Assembly (NCBI RefSeq): GCF_010892395.1
Contig: NZ_JAACKB010000304.1
Location: 1 to 16,558, forward strand
Direction: 5' to 3'
Source: Sulfurovum sp. bin170
Lineage (GTDB): Bacteria; Campylobacterota; Campylobacteria; Campylobacterales; Sulfurovaceae
Length of the DNA: 16,558 nucleotides
This document shows, one piece after another, positions 6,377-14,195 of this stretch. The notes beneath the pieces are model-generated. The model was not told where the DNA came from. It did not search any database and worked only from the letters and a program-made list of their open reading frames with translations. The position numbers were made by a program, and so were the translations under genes. Numbering within the stretch: position 1 is the stretch's first letter; every line of letters starts with the position of its first letter.

Positions 6377-6648
6377 AGTACAAGTTAACTAGAGCGAATA
6401 ACTTCAAGAGAAGTTTTAAAAAAAGAAAGTTGAATGATGATGAAGAGACAAATTATATTGAGGTTGTATATAAGCTACTCAAGGGTGAAGAGCTAGAGGA
6501 GAAATACAAAGACCATCAACTAAAGGGAAATTTGAAAGATTTTAGAGAATGTCATATCAAGCCTGATTTATTATTGATGTATAGAATAGTTGGTGATGAT
6601 TTAGAGTTGGTAGATATTGGAAGCCATAGTTATTTATTTGACAAGTAG
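6373..6648 (+). CDS. yafQ: YafQ-type mRNA interferase toxin (RelE/ParE superfamily)
   Basis: 91-aa endoribonuclease expected to cleave mRNA on the ribosome when free of its antitoxin. The YafQ catalytic set is present: His48 in YKDHQLKG, His61 and Asp65 in ECHIKPDLLLMY, and His85 in GSHSYLF (equivalents of E. coli YafQ His50, His63, Asp67 and His87), plus a near C-terminal Phe89. With all of them present, the toxin looks intact. The start is GTG at 6373, overlapping the antitoxin stop, so translation is coupled. The frame ends about 70 nt before the 3' end of tRNA-Ser. Confidence 0.9.
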   Translation: MKYKLTRANNFKRSFKKRKLNDDEETNYIEVVYKLLKGEELEEKYKDHQLKGNLKDFRECHIKPDLLLMYRIVGDDLELVDIGSHSYLFDK

Positions 6649-6717
6649 AAAAAGAAAACTTAAAGTGGTGATTAAAGTCCATGAAATAGATGTTTGAAAG
6701 GGTTCTGTAGTTTTAAA

Positions 6718-6805
6718 TGGCAGAGAGGAAGGGATTCGAACCCTCGATGAGTTGCCCCATACACGAGTTCCAGTCGTGCGCCTTCGACCACTCGGCCACC
6801 TCTCT
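6718..6805 (-). tRNA. tRNA-Ser (anticodon GGA)
   Basis: 88 nt with a long variable arm, as expected for a class II serine tRNA. The acceptor stem AGAGAGG pairs perfectly with CCTCTCT, followed by discriminator G and an encoded CCA. The anticodon stem CACGA/TCGTG encloses the loop CTGGAAC, giving anticodon GGA, which reads UCC and UCU. The T-loop TTCGAAT is canonical. The 3' end faces the toxin-antitoxin islet, the usual side for elements that integrate into tRNA genes, but I found no duplicated 3' end. Confidence 0.96.
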
Positions 6806-6889
6806 ATAATTATCTTCAATTCATCTCACTAAAGCTTTCGCCTTGCGAAGAGTTAGATTATTTCTACAATCTTTTATTTGAAGAGTGAA

Positions 6890-6895
6890 ATTATA
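6890..6895 (-). promoter_or_regulatory. Candidate promoter of tRNA-Ser
   Basis: On the minus strand, TTGCTATAAT gives an extended TATAAT -10 about 85 nt upstream of the mature 5' end. It would produce a precursor with a leader to be removed by RNase P. Confidence 0.5.
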
Positions 6896-6948
6896 GCAAT
6901 TCTTTTTTAAAATTCCCTAAATTTAATCTTCTATAAGTTATCTTTTGT

Positions 6949-6954
6949 TATTAT
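6949..6954 (+). promoter_or_regulatory. -10 box of the SRP RNA gene
   Basis: TATTAT lies 6 nt before the predicted RNA 5' end in an AT-rich stretch, the right distance for transcription to begin at or near 6961. There is no recognisable -35 box. Confidence 0.45.
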
Positions 6955-6960
6955 TCTCTC

Positions 6961-7063
6961 GCCTCTTTTAGACCTGTGCATCGACACTGGTGGACAACGG
7001 GTCAGGATGGGAACATAGCAGCCCACCTACCTCTGTTGAGTGCCGCAGGGATCTGGAAGGGGT
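6961..7063 (+). ncRNA. ffs: Signal recognition particle RNA (4.5S type)
   Basis: Scaffold RNA for the Ffh protein in co-translational membrane targeting. The conserved helix 8 is present: GTCAGG, a short stem closed by a GGAA tetraloop (ATG-GGAA-CAT), then AGCAGCC, at about 7001-7023. The ends also pair: CCTCTTTTAGACC (from 6962) matches GGATCTGGAAGGGG (ending 7062) with several G-U pairs, giving the expected single long hairpin of about 100 nt. A run of six T at 7083-7088 may be where transcription ends before trimming. Ends are approximate. Confidence 0.9.
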
Positions 7064-7204
7064 GTTAATCTCTCTTTTCCTATTTTTTATCTAAAAAACA
7101 TATCATATAACAGAATAATGCCTATTTTTATTGGAATAGTCAGCTTATATTTCTTTTAACTCTTCTAAGTAATATATTTAAATATAATAAAAACTGAATT
7201 GTAG

Positions 7205-7210
7205 TATACT
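7205..7210 (+). promoter_or_regulatory. Possible -10 box of the PilJ-repeat gene
   Basis: TATACT, 35 nt upstream of the ATG at 7246 and preceded by a very AT-rich stretch. It lies within AGTATACT, a short perfect palindrome, which could also be a binding site. Weak, motif-only support. Confidence 0.35.
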
Positions 7211-7245
7211 CAAAAGTATTACATTAATTTGGAGGATTAATTACA

Positions 7246-8919
7246 ATGAAACATATAACAACACTTTTGGCTCTTTTACTGCTCTTCTCATCTTCGCTCT
7301 TTGCTTTATCAGATAAAGAGTTAGCTATCTCTATTAATTTGTCAGGAAAACAGAGGATGCTTTCACAAAAAATGACAAAAGAGTCTTTTCTTATTCGTTC
7401 GGATATTGATAAAAAAGAGAATATAGAGAAGTTGACAAAGAGTAGTCAACTTTTTGATAAAACGCTCAAAGGTCTGATGGCAGGGGATAAATCACTAACG
7501 CTTGTAGCTATTAAAAATGAGGAGATACAGACTCAACTTAAAAAAGTTGAAACATTGTGGATACCTTTCTATAAAGAGGTGAAGTCTGTTATATCAGGTA
7601 AAGCAGAAAATGATAGCTATGATATGCTAGAGCAGAATAACATTACGCTTCTAAAAGAGATGAACAGAGCAGTGGGGCTTTATACATCATCAAACAAGGG
7701 CAAAAACAGATTGGCTTTGGCAAATGATATTAATCTTGCTGGTAAGCAGAGAATGTTGACACAAAAGATGGGTAAAACACTGCTTTTTGCTAGTAATGAT
7801 TTTAAGAAAAAAGAGTATATTGCTGATTTTAAAAAATCACAAAAACTATTTACAGAGACACTTAATGGACTATTTTATGGTTCTAAGATTTTGGAGTTAA
7901 CAGGAACAAAATTACCTCAAATAACCACACAACTAAAAGAGGTAGATACTCTATGGAAAGCACATCAGCCTATTCTCAAAAAAGCTATGGCTGGTAAAGA
8001 GATGAAACAGGCTATTGCTGGTTTGGATAATATCTTAGTCGAGATGAACAAGGGAGTTTTTATCTATACTCAATCTGTCAATCGTCAAAAACAGAGAGCA
8101 AGATTTGCCTCTTTGATTAGTAGCTTTATGAGCAAAAGTAATACTTTAAAGAAGAGAGTAAATCTATCAGGAAGACAGAGAATGTTGACACAGAGAATGA
8201 CAAAACTAGCGATTCTTGTCTCTTCTAATATCAATAAACAAGATAATGCAAAAAAATTAATTAAATTTTCAAATCTTTATAATAAAACACTTATGGCTTT
8301 TAGAGATGGAGATGCAGAGATGGGGTGTATCCCATCCAATGGTAAGGAGATTAAAGAGCAGATTAGTATAATAGAAAAAGAGTGGAATATTTTTTATGAG
8401 AAAGCTAAACTAGTTGCCGATGGAAAAGATAAAGATGGACAAGCTCTGGATTATATGATAAGCAAAAATGAGAATCTACTCAAAATATCAAATGAGTTGG
8501 TAAAGAAATATGAAAAATCTAATAGAGCAACCAACTATTTAGATAAAGCTAGACTGCATATTGTTAATGTTGCAGGACGACAGAGAATGTTGACTCAAAA
8601 AATGACCAAAGAGAAACTGCTGATAGCAAAGGGAAAGAGTGAGTATAGTGCAAAATTAGAAAAAACTATTAAACTATTTGATGACTCTCTCAATGCTCTA
8701 ATTAATGGTGATAAAGAGCAGACAATTGTAAAACCAACGAGTAAGAAAATTAAAGAGCAATTGGCTACGGTTGAGGGCATATGGAAAACTCTCAAGCCAC
8801 TCTATATTAAACCAAAGCCTAGTACGAAAGAGCTAAAAATTATTATCAAACAAAACCCTATCCTCTTAGCCGAGATGAATAAGATGGTAAAGATGTCAGA
8901 GGTTGAGATAGAGTATTAA
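7246..8919 (+). CDS. Secreted protein with four tandem PilJ-type sensor domains
   Basis: 557 aa. Residues 1-20 are a signal peptide (MKHITTLLALLLLFSSSLFA). The mature part is four repeats of about 135-143 aa, each opening with the signature of the PilJ / type IV pili methyl-accepting transducer N-terminal domain (Pfam PilJ): INLSGKQRMLSQKM (30-43), INLAGKQRMLTQKM (162-175), VNLSGRQRMLTQRM (305-318) and VNVAGRQRMLTQKM (440-453). Each repeat ends with a second conserved piece, an LW or W followed by helices and EMN (e.g. EMNRAVGLYT 138-147, EMNKMVKM 543-550). In known proteins this domain is the periplasmic ligand-binding part of a receptor. Here there is no membrane anchor after it and no kinase, HAMP or methyl-accepting domain, so it is probably a soluble periplasmic ligand binder or partner protein. 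GGAGG lies 10 nt before the ATG. Ligand unknown. Confidence 0.85.
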   Translation: MKHITTLLALLLLFSSSLFALSDKELAISINLSGKQRMLSQKMTKESFLIRSDIDKKENIEKLTKSSQLFDKTLKGLMAGDKSLTLVAIKNEEIQTQLKKVETLWIPFYKEVKSVISGKAENDSYDMLEQNNITLLKEMNRAVGLYTSSNKGKNRLALANDINLAGKQRMLTQKMGKTLLFASNDFKKKEYIADFKKSQKLFTETLNGLFYGSKILELTGTKLPQITTQLKEVDTLWKAHQPILKKAMAGKEMKQAIAGLDNILVEMNKGVFIYTQSVNRQKQRARFASLISSFMSKSNTLKKRVNLSGRQRMLTQRMTKLAILVSSNINKQDNAKKLIKFSNLYNKTLMAFRDGDAEMGCIPSNGKEIKEQISIIEKEWNIFYEKAKLVADGKDKDGQALDYMISKNENLLKISNELVKKYEKSNRATNYLDKARLHIVNVAGRQRMLTQKMTKEKLLIAKGKSEYSAKLEKTIKLFDDSLNALINGDKEQTIVKPTSKKIKEQLATVEGIWKTLKPLYIKPKPSTKELKIIIKQNPILLAEMNKMVKMSEVEIEY

Positions 8920-9995
8920 ATCTCATCATTAATAACAACCCACTCATAGAATGGTATAGCTTCAAACTCTATATTTTCTATTTTAAATCTGTATTGTGCT
9001 GTTACGGTAATGATATAGATTTTTTTTGCTTCTACTAATCTATAAGTTATAAATTTACTATGTGCCTTTTTCCAAAAACTCTCTTCGCTCTCAAATGGAG
9101 CGGGGATAATAAGGTCTCTCTTCTCTGTTAAATATCCTGAAATACCAAAAGCTCTGAACTCTACATTATGCTTAAGAAGAGAGAGGGCGACCATCGTATC
9201 AAACTGTTTTGGGAAGCTTTGAGTAAGTGTTAGGTATTTAGCAAGTGCAAAGTCAAAAAATATCAGTTTTTTTGCTGTTGGATTAATTGTATCAGGAATA
9301 AACTTTATAATACCTCTCTGCTGTAATATTTTTATCTGTTTGTAGATAAGGTCTTTTGAGATTTTATATCTCTCTTTTGCATAGGTATAGAGTTGATGCG
9401 TGGTGACTGATGAGGTATTGAAATGAGCTAGTACTCCTAGAAGTTTCTGCTCTGATAGAGAGAAATGACTCTGTATAAAGGTCTGAAATAGTTGCTCTTT
9501 TGGAGCGGTCTGTGTTGCTAGTTGTGGCAGTGTCCCTTGGCGTAAAAACTGGTTAAAAATTTGTCTCTCTGTTCCTCTCTTTTGAAAAGAGAAAAACTCC
9601 TCATAATCAAGTAGAGGAAGCTCTAAATTCTCAAATGTCTCGCCATAGTCATAAAATCTATCTGATATGATAATAAGTTTTTTTGCGTTTGGTAGTATCT
9701 CAAAATACTCATGTTCATAGTGGTCAAGAACTAGGAGTTCTATCTCATTTGCCTCCACAAACCCCTCAACATCCTCCTCCATCATATCTCTAAATTGAAA
9801 CTTTGGGTCTGCAAAATCTATATATAGAGCCTCTTCTTGCTCATAATTTGTTATATAATCAAGAGTTAAATAGCTTTTGCCTGATGCAGGTGCACCGTAG
9901 ATTAGGATTCTATTGGTATCAGGAATTGAAAATTTGCGTTGATGATAGGTTGTGATGTTGTTATTTCGGTCATAAAAATATTCTAAGAGTTGCAT
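8916..9995 (-). CDS. P-loop ATPase (AAA_14-like), function unknown
   Basis: 359 aa from the ATG at 9995 (MQLLEYFYDRNNN). A longer frame to 10049 exists, but AAAGGTG lies 6 nt before 9995 and the added residues are coded by a repeat, so the shorter start is preferred. Walker A is GAPASGKS (34-41); a Walker B-like IELLVLDHYEH covers 85-95. Residues about 178-236 look like a winged-helix DNA-binding segment (LLGVLAHFNTSS, then ISKDLIYKQIKILQQRGII), as in archaeal-type ATPases and AAA_14/DUF4143 proteins. The C-terminal part resembles a short nuclease-like or DUF4143-like region, without a motif I can confirm. Cytoplasmic, no signal peptide. Its stop codon overlaps that of the PilJ-repeat gene. 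Such ATPases are common in accessory DNA; their roles are mostly unknown. Confidence 0.75.
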   Translation of the reverse strand: MQLLEYFYDRNNNITTYHQRKFSIPDTNRILIYGAPASGKSYLTLDYITNYEQEEALYIDFADPKFQFRDMMEEDVEGFVEANEIELLVLDHYEHEYFEILPNAKKLIIISDRFYDYGETFENLELPLLDYEEFFSFQKRGTERQIFNQFLRQGTLPQLATQTAPKEQLFQTFIQSHFSLSEQKLLGVLAHFNTSSVTTHQLYTYAKERYKISKDLIYKQIKILQQRGIIKFIPDTINPTAKKLIFFDFALAKYLTLTQSFPKQFDTMVALSLLKHNVEFRAFGISGYLTEKRDLIIPAPFESEESFWKKAHSKFITYRLVEAKKIYIITVTAQYRFKIENIEFEAIPFYEWVVINDEI

Positions 9996-10011
9996 GGATA
10001 CACCTTTGTGC

Positions 10012-10038
10012 GTAGGTCGGGTTGCCCTCATCCCGACA
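10012..10038 (+). repeat. GTAG-headed hairpin (REP-like, copy 4, variant)
   Basis: GTAG (10012-10015) is followed by GTCGGG (10016-10021) and CCCGAC (10032-10037) around a 10-nt loop beginning TTGCC. It shares the GTAG head and the TTGCC loop with the copy at 4764 but has a different stem sequence, closely like the GTAGGTCGGGTT class of REPs known from other Proteobacteria. It lies just upstream of the ribosome site of the ATPase gene. Confidence 0.65.
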
Positions 10039-10159
10039 TAAATACGCATAAATTTAATAATTTATCAAATAGTAACACATTTCCTTTAAAAAAGGAGATA
10101 AAATCCAAAAAACCACAAAAAACAGTCAAAAACACACCCTACCCAAAAGCCTATCTCGC

Positions 10160-10165
10160 TACAAT
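10160..10165 (+). promoter_or_regulatory. Candidate promoter of the S10-spc operon
   Basis: TACAAT in the context CTCGCTACAATACGAC, 78 nt upstream of the rpsJ start, with A/C-rich DNA and no -35 box before it. Transcription would begin near 10172, giving a leader of about 65 nt that contains the hairpin and the short leader frame. Confidence 0.5.
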
Positions 10166-10193
10166 ACGACTCCAAATTTTAGTTAAGGAAGCC

Positions 10194-10232
10194 ATGTGTT
10201 GTGGTAAACTTAACGAGTTCTTTATAAGGTAA
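10194..10232 (+). CDS. Candidate leader peptide MCCGKLNEFFIR upstream of rpsJ
   Basis: A 12-codon frame with an ATG at 10194, preceded by AAGGA (10185-10189) with 4 nt spacing, ending with TAA only 5 nt before the rpsJ ATG. The rpsJ ribosome site (ATAAGG) lies in its last codons. It has two consecutive Cys codons. GTTAAG (10182-10187) can pair with CTTAAC (10209-10214), placing its own ribosome site in a stem that a translating ribosome would disturb. Plausible control element, but it could be chance. Confidence 0.35.
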   Translation: MCCGKLNEFFIR

Positions 10233-10237
10233 AATAA

Positions 10238-10549
10238 ATGGAAAAAATTAGACTTAAGCTTAAAGCTTATGATCATCGTGTGTTAGACCGTTCAGTTGCT
10301 TCTATCGTTGAGGCTGTTAGACGAACAGGTGCAGAGCTTAGAGGACCAATCCCTATGCCAACTAAGATTAAAAAGTATACAGTACTTAAATCACCACATG
10401 TTAACAAAGATGCTAGAGAGCAGTTTGAGATTAGAATTCACAGCAGAATGCTTGATATTGTTTCAGCTACTTCGGACACTATAGATTCACTTATGAAACT
10501 AGACCTTGCTCCTGAAGTTGATGTTGAGATTCGCTCAATGGACAAGTAG
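10238..10549 (+). CDS. rpsJ: 30S ribosomal protein S10
   Basis: 103 aa, the normal S10 length, and the first structural gene of the S10 operon. Besides its place in the small-subunit head, S10 is NusE, which pairs with NusB in antitermination and links NusG to the ribosome. Family hallmarks are [13 protein letters not shown] near the N-terminus, the extended loop [20 protein letters not shown] (about residues 36-55) and [13 protein letters not shown]. Translation appears tied to the 12-codon frame that ends 5 nt upstream, since its ribosome site ATAAGG is inside that frame. Confidence 0.98.
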   Translation: MEKIRLKLKAYDHRVLDRSVASIVEAVRRTGAELRGPIPMPTKIKKYTVLKSPHVNKDAREQFEIRIHSRMLDIVSATSDTIDSLMKLDLAPEVDVEIRSMDK

Positions 10550-10558
10550 GAGTAGATT

Positions 10559-11140
10559 ATGGAATTTATTATTGAAAAAATAGGTATGAGCCGAACTGTT
10601 GGCGTACCGAGTGTTCCTGTAACACTTCTAAAAGTTATCGAAACTAAAGTGTGTGAAGTTCGTGAGGACGGAAAAGCAGTTGTAGCCTATCATAGTTCTA
10701 AAAAGATGAACAAAGCTATCGAGGGTCAACAAGCTAAATACGGTATCGACAAAGAGTTTAATAAGTTTATGACAATTAGAGTTGCAGAGGGTACAGAGGC
10801 TGGTGATTACAGCACTGAGCTTCTAGGTTCTGTAGAGTTAGTTAAAACTTCACTAAACACTAAAGGTCGTGGTTTTTCTGGTGGTATGAAAAGACACAAT
10901 TTTAGTGGCGGACCAGGTTCACACGGACATAGAATGGGTAGAAGAATTGGTTCAATCGGTAATGCTGAGTGGCCAGGTCGTGTACAAAAAGGTAAAAAGA
11001 TGCCTGGACAGTACGGAAACACACAAGTTACAGTGAAAAATGGCGTAGTTTCATTTGATGCTGAAAACGGAATCTTGGTATTAAAAGGTTCAATTCCTGG
11101 TCACAATGGGGCTAGAGGATTGGTAAGGATTGTTAAATAA
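10559..11140 (+). CDS. rplC: 50S ribosomal protein L3
   Basis: 193 aa. Early-assembling large-subunit protein whose central loop reaches the peptidyl transferase centre. The loop is visible as [23 protein letters not shown] (about residues 103-125), and [10 protein letters not shown] (145-154) contains Gln151, the counterpart of the glutamine methylated by PrmB in E. coli. GGAG lies 7 nt before the ATG. A few residues shorter than E. coli L3 (209 aa), as usual in this phylum. Its stop overlaps the rplD start by one base. Confidence 0.98.
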   Translation: MEFIIEKIGMSRTVGVPSVPVTLLKVIETKVCEVREDGKAVVAYHSSKKMNKAIEGQQAKYGIDKEFNKFMTIRVAEGTEAGDYSTELLGSVELVKTSLNTKGRGFSGGMKRHNFSGGPGSHGHRMGRRIGSIGNAEWPGRVQKGKKMPGQYGNTQVTVKNGVVSFDAENGILVLKGSIPGHNGARGLVRIVK

Positions 11141-11730
11141 TGAGTAGAACAGTAATTAAAACAGATGAGCTTCCAGAGTCATTTTCGGATATTAACCCAC
11201 ATAACCTTTACTTATATTGTAAATCTTATTTGTCTGGGGTAAGATCAAACACTGCACATACAAAGACTCGTTCTGATGTTCGTGGTGGTGGTAAGAAGCC
11301 TTGGGCTCAAAAGGGTGGAGGACGAGCGAGAGCTGGTTCTCTTCGTTCACCTATCTTTGTTGGTGGTGGTGTTGCTTTTGGTCCTAAAAACAATAGAAAC
11401 TATAATCAAAAAGTAAATAAAAAACAGAAAAAATTGGCACTGAACTTTGCATTAGCAGAGCTTGTTGCTAACGAAAAACTTTTTGTTGTTGAAAACATTG
11501 CAATTGAGTCAGGAAAAACAAAAGATGCAAAAGCATTTATTGATACTTTTGCACAAAGAGATGTTTTGGTTGTTAAAGAGTTGATTGATGATTTAACATT
11601 GCGTGCATTTGAAAATCTTAAAAATGTATATATTATTGAATCAAATGAACTAAATGCATACCTTGCAGCTGCTTATCACTCTGTGGTAATCGAAAAAGCT
11701 GTTTGGGATAGATTAACGAAAGAGAGCTAA
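11140..11730 (+). CDS. rplD: 50S ribosomal protein L4
   Basis: 196 aa. L4 lines the exit tunnel with its long loop, seen here as [21 protein letters not shown] (about residues 46-66), the site where macrolide resistance changes are usually found. It is followed by [16 protein letters not shown]. In enterobacteria L4 also represses this operon through a long S10 leader; the leader here is much shorter, so that mechanism need not apply. The ATG shares a base with the rplC stop (TAATG). Confidence 0.98.
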   Translation: MSRTVIKTDELPESFSDINPHNLYLYCKSYLSGVRSNTAHTKTRSDVRGGGKKPWAQKGGGRARAGSLRSPIFVGGGVAFGPKNNRNYNQKVNKKQKKLALNFALAELVANEKLFVVENIAIESGKTKDAKAFIDTFAQRDVLVVKELIDDLTLRAFENLKNVYIIESNELNAYLAAAYHSVVIEKAVWDRLTKES

Positions 11731-11731
11731 G

Positions 11732-12013
11732 ATGGCAGATATTACAGATATTAGAGCAATACTATATACAGAGAAGACTCTTAACCTTCAAGAGGATTCT
11801 GTGATTGTTGTGCAGACAACTCCACGGATGACTAAAAATGGTCTTAAGGCAGTTTTTCAAGAGTATTTTGATATTAAGCCATTGAGAGTGAACTCAATGC
11901 GTGTTAATGGTAAGATTAAGACATTCAAGGGTATCAAAGGGAAGAGACCAGACACTAAAAAGTTCTATGTGACTCTACCTGAAGATGCCAAGATTGAAAG
12001 CTTAACGGTATAG
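11732..12013 (+). CDS. rplW: 50S ribosomal protein L23
   Basis: 93 aa. L23 sits at the tunnel exit and is the docking site for trigger factor and SRP, both of which are also encoded in this window. Recognised by the N-terminal block [19 protein letters not shown], by [29 protein letters not shown], and by its place between L4 and L2. It begins one base after the rplD stop. Confidence 0.97.
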   Translation: MADITDIRAILYTEKTLNLQEDSVIVVQTTPRMTKNGLKAVFQEYFDIKPLRVNSMRVNGKIKTFKGIKGKRPDTKKFYVTLPEDAKIESLTV

Positions 12014-12023
12014 AGGAGAAGAG

Positions 12024-12863
12024 ATGGCAATTAAATCATATAAACCAACCACGGCAGGGCGTAGATATATTACTAACCTTGATAGTGGTGATATTACTGC
12101 TAAAGCTAGTGTTCGAAGTCTTCTAAAGAAACTTCCACGCTCAGCTGGTAGAAATCATAACGGTAGAATTACTTCTCGTCACAGAGAGGGTGGAGCGAAA
12201 AAACTATATAGAATTATCGACTTCAAAAGAAACAAGTTTGGTGTTGAGGGGACAGTGGCTACTGTTGAGTATGACCCATATAGAACTTGTAGAATCTGCC
12301 TTGTTAAGTATACAGATGGTGACAGAAGATATGTTCTTCAAGCCAAAGGTATGAGTGTTGGCGATAAGATAATGTCAGCAGAATCTGGACTTGATATCAA
12401 GACAGGTAACTGTATGAAGCTTAAAGCTATTCCTGTTGGAACACTTGTTCATAATATTGAGTTAAATATCGGTCAGGGTGGTACAATCGCTAGGTCTGCT
12501 GGTGGTTATGCACAGATTATGGGTAGAGATGGCAAATATGTATCTCTTAGACTTCCATCTGGTGAGATGAGATATGTTCTTGGTGAGTGTTTGGCAACTA
12601 TCGGTACTGTTGGGTCTGAGGACTGGGCAAATGTTGTTGGTGGTAAAGCTGGACGACAGAGACATAGAGGTATCAGACCACAAACTAGAGGGTCTGCGAT
12701 GAACCCAATAGATCACCCACATGGTGGTGGTGAAGGTAAAACTAACTCTGGACGACATCCTGTTACTCCATGGGGTATGCCTACCAAAGGTTATAAGACT
12801 CGTAAGAAAAAAGCTAGTGATAAGTTAATTATTACTAAACGAAACGCTAAGAGAAAGAAGTAA
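12024..12863 (+). CDS. rplB: 50S ribosomal protein L2
   Basis: 279 aa, full length. L2 is needed for subunit joining and peptidyl transfer. Diagnostic blocks are [21 protein letters not shown] (48-68), the SH3-like core with [16 protein letters not shown] sequence (136-146), and [15 protein letters not shown] (226-240), containing His231 (equivalent of the functionally important His229 of E. coli). GAGGAGAAG precedes the ATG. The basic C-terminus ([21 protein letters not shown]) contacts rRNA. Confidence 0.98.
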   Translation: MAIKSYKPTTAGRRYITNLDSGDITAKASVRSLLKKLPRSAGRNHNGRITSRHREGGAKKLYRIIDFKRNKFGVEGTVATVEYDPYRTCRICLVKYTDGDRRYVLQAKGMSVGDKIMSAESGLDIKTGNCMKLKAIPVGTLVHNIELNIGQGGTIARSAGGYAQIMGRDGKYVSLRLPSGEMRYVLGECLATIGTVGSEDWANVVGGKAGRQRHRGIRPQTRGSAMNPIDHPHGGGEGKTNSGRHPVTPWGMPTKGYKTRKKKASDKLIITKRNAKRKK

Positions 12864-12872
12864 GGGTAAGAG

Positions 12873-13148
12873 ATGGCAAGATCAACTAAAAAAGGTCCGT
12901 TTATTGACGACCACCTAAAGAAAAAAGTGCTTAAAGCAAAAGAAGAGGGTTCTCACAAACCTATTAAAACTTGGTCAAGAAGATCAGTTATCTTTCCAGA
13001 GTTCATTGGTTTGACTATCAATGTACACAATGGAAGACAATTTATCCCTGTATATATTACAGAGAATCATGTTGGATATAAACTAGGTGAGTTCTCACCA
13101 ACTAGAACATTTAAGGGTCATAAAGGCTCTGTTCAGAAGAAAGTGTAG
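12873..13148 (+). CDS. rpsS: 30S ribosomal protein S19
   Basis: 91 aa. Head protein of the small subunit that pairs with S13 and touches the A-site finger. Family signature: [15 protein letters not shown] at the start, [25 protein letters not shown] in the middle and [18 protein letters not shown] at the end. The gene follows L2 by 9 bp with GGGTAAGAG as ribosome site. Confidence 0.98.
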   Translation: MARSTKKGPFIDDHLKKKVLKAKEEGSHKPIKTWSRRSVIFPEFIGLTINVHNGRQFIPVYITENHVGYKLGEFSPTRTFKGHKGSVQKKV

Positions 13149-13157
13149 GTAGGTATT

Positions 13158-13484
13158 ATGAGTAGAGCACTATTAAAGTATACACGAGTAGCACCTAACA
13201 AAGCTAGAATGATTGCAAGAGAGGTTCAGGGAATGAACGCTGAACTTGCACTTGCATCATTGGAGTTTATGCCAAACAAAGCAGCTAGAATCATCTCTAA
13301 AGTTATCGCGTCTGCTGTAGCAAATGGAGACTTTGAACCAGAAGAGGTAGTAATTACATCTTGTAGAGTAGACAAAGCAGCTGTAATGAAAAGATGGAGA
13401 CCAAGAGCTAGAGGGACTGCAAGTAGAATCTTGAAGCCAACAGCACATATCTTGGTAGAAGTAGCAAAAGCAGAGGAAGCATAA
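13158..13484 (+). CDS. rplV: 50S ribosomal protein L22
   Basis: 108 aa. L22 spans from the surface to the tunnel wall; its beta-hairpin is seen at about residues 75-91 ([17 protein letters not shown]), the tunnel constriction segment tied to macrolide sensitivity. The N-terminal [19 protein letters not shown] is typical. The frame ends in a short acidic/Ala tail (AKAEEA). It is one base away from rpsC. Confidence 0.98.
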   Translation: MSRALLKYTRVAPNKARMIAREVQGMNAELALASLEFMPNKAARIISKVIASAVANGDFEPEEVVITSCRVDKAAVMKRWRPRARGTASRILKPTAHILVEVAKAEEA

Positions 13485-13485
13485 T

Positions 13486-14193
13486 ATGGGTCAAAAAGTA
13501 AATCCTATTGGACTAAGACTTGGTATCAATAGAAACTGGGAGTCAAGATGGTTTCCAAAAAAAGAGAGAACAGCAGAGTTTATTGCTGAAGATTATCAGC
13601 TAAGAAAGTATTTGAAAAAAGAGCTTTTCTATGCAGGTGTATCTAATCTTATTATTGAGAGAACAGCTAAGAAAATCAGAGTGACAATTGTAACAGCAAG
13701 ACCTGGAATTATCATTGGTAAAAAAGGTGCTGATATTACTAAACTCAAAGAGACTTTAACTCGTAAGTTCAAAAAAGATATATCTTTGAACATCAAAGAG
13801 GAGAAGAGAGCTCAAGCCTCTGGTCAACTAGCGGCTGAAAATGTAGCTACTCAACTTGAGAGAAGAGTTGCATTTAGAAGAGCTATGAAAAAAGTTATTC
13901 AAGGTGCTTTGAAGTCAGGTGCAAAAGGGATTAAAATTTCTGTATCAGGAAGACTTGGTGGAGCTGAAATGGCTAGAACTGAGTGGTACTTAGAGGGAAG
14001 AGTTCCATTGCATACTCTTAGAGCTAAGATTGATTACGGTTTCGCAGAAGCTCAGACTACTTATGGAATCATCGGTATCAAAGTTTGGATTTTCAAAGGT
14101 GAAGTACTTGCCAAAGGTATCCAAGCAGAGCCAAAAGAGGAAAAAAGAGAAAGAGGTGGCAGAAGAAAACCACAGCGAAGAAGAGGTGAATAG
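13486..14193 (+). CDS. rpsC: 30S ribosomal protein S3
   Basis: 235 aa. S3 forms the mRNA entry channel with S4 and S5. A KH domain with the GxxG loop lies at about 65-95 ([13 protein letters not shown]; loop residues 78-81). The C-terminal S3 domain includes GVKGIKI-like sequence and [28 protein letters not shown]. The last 25 residues are a strongly basic Arg/Lys/Glu tail ([14 protein letters not shown]). It starts at the first ATG after rplV with no gap for a separate promoter. Confidence 0.98.
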   Translation: MGQKVNPIGLRLGINRNWESRWFPKKERTAEFIAEDYQLRKYLKKELFYAGVSNLIIERTAKKIRVTIVTARPGIIIGKKGADITKLKETLTRKFKKDISLNIKEEKRAQASGQLAAENVATQLERRVAFRRAMKKVIQGALKSGAKGIKISVSGRLGGAEMARTEWYLEGRVPLHTLRAKIDYGFAEAQTTYGIIGIKVWIFKGEVLAKGIQAEPKEEKRERGGRRKPQRRRGE

Positions 14194-14195
14194 TT

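Noticed and set aside
5392..6717. att duplication of the tRNA-Ser 3' end
   Set aside because: I looked for the 3' end text GGTTCGAATCCCTTCC near 5400 on both strands and saw no match, so integration at the tRNA is not shown.
6634..6819. 61-aa minus-strand frame
   Set aside because: It covers tRNA-Ser and its translation is simply the tRNA sequence.
9996..10049. Longer N-terminus of the ATPase
   Set aside because: The extra residues (MRIYVGMRATRPTHKGVS) are coded by the hairpin repeat, and a good ribosome site exists for 9995.
9990..10232. 80-aa plus-strand frame upstream of rpsJ
   Set aside because: It runs through a REP-like repeat and A-rich DNA and has no ribosome site; only its last 12 codons have a plausible internal start.
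12462..12758. Minus-strand frame inside rplB
   Set aside because: Shadow of a highly conserved ribosomal gene with no protein features.
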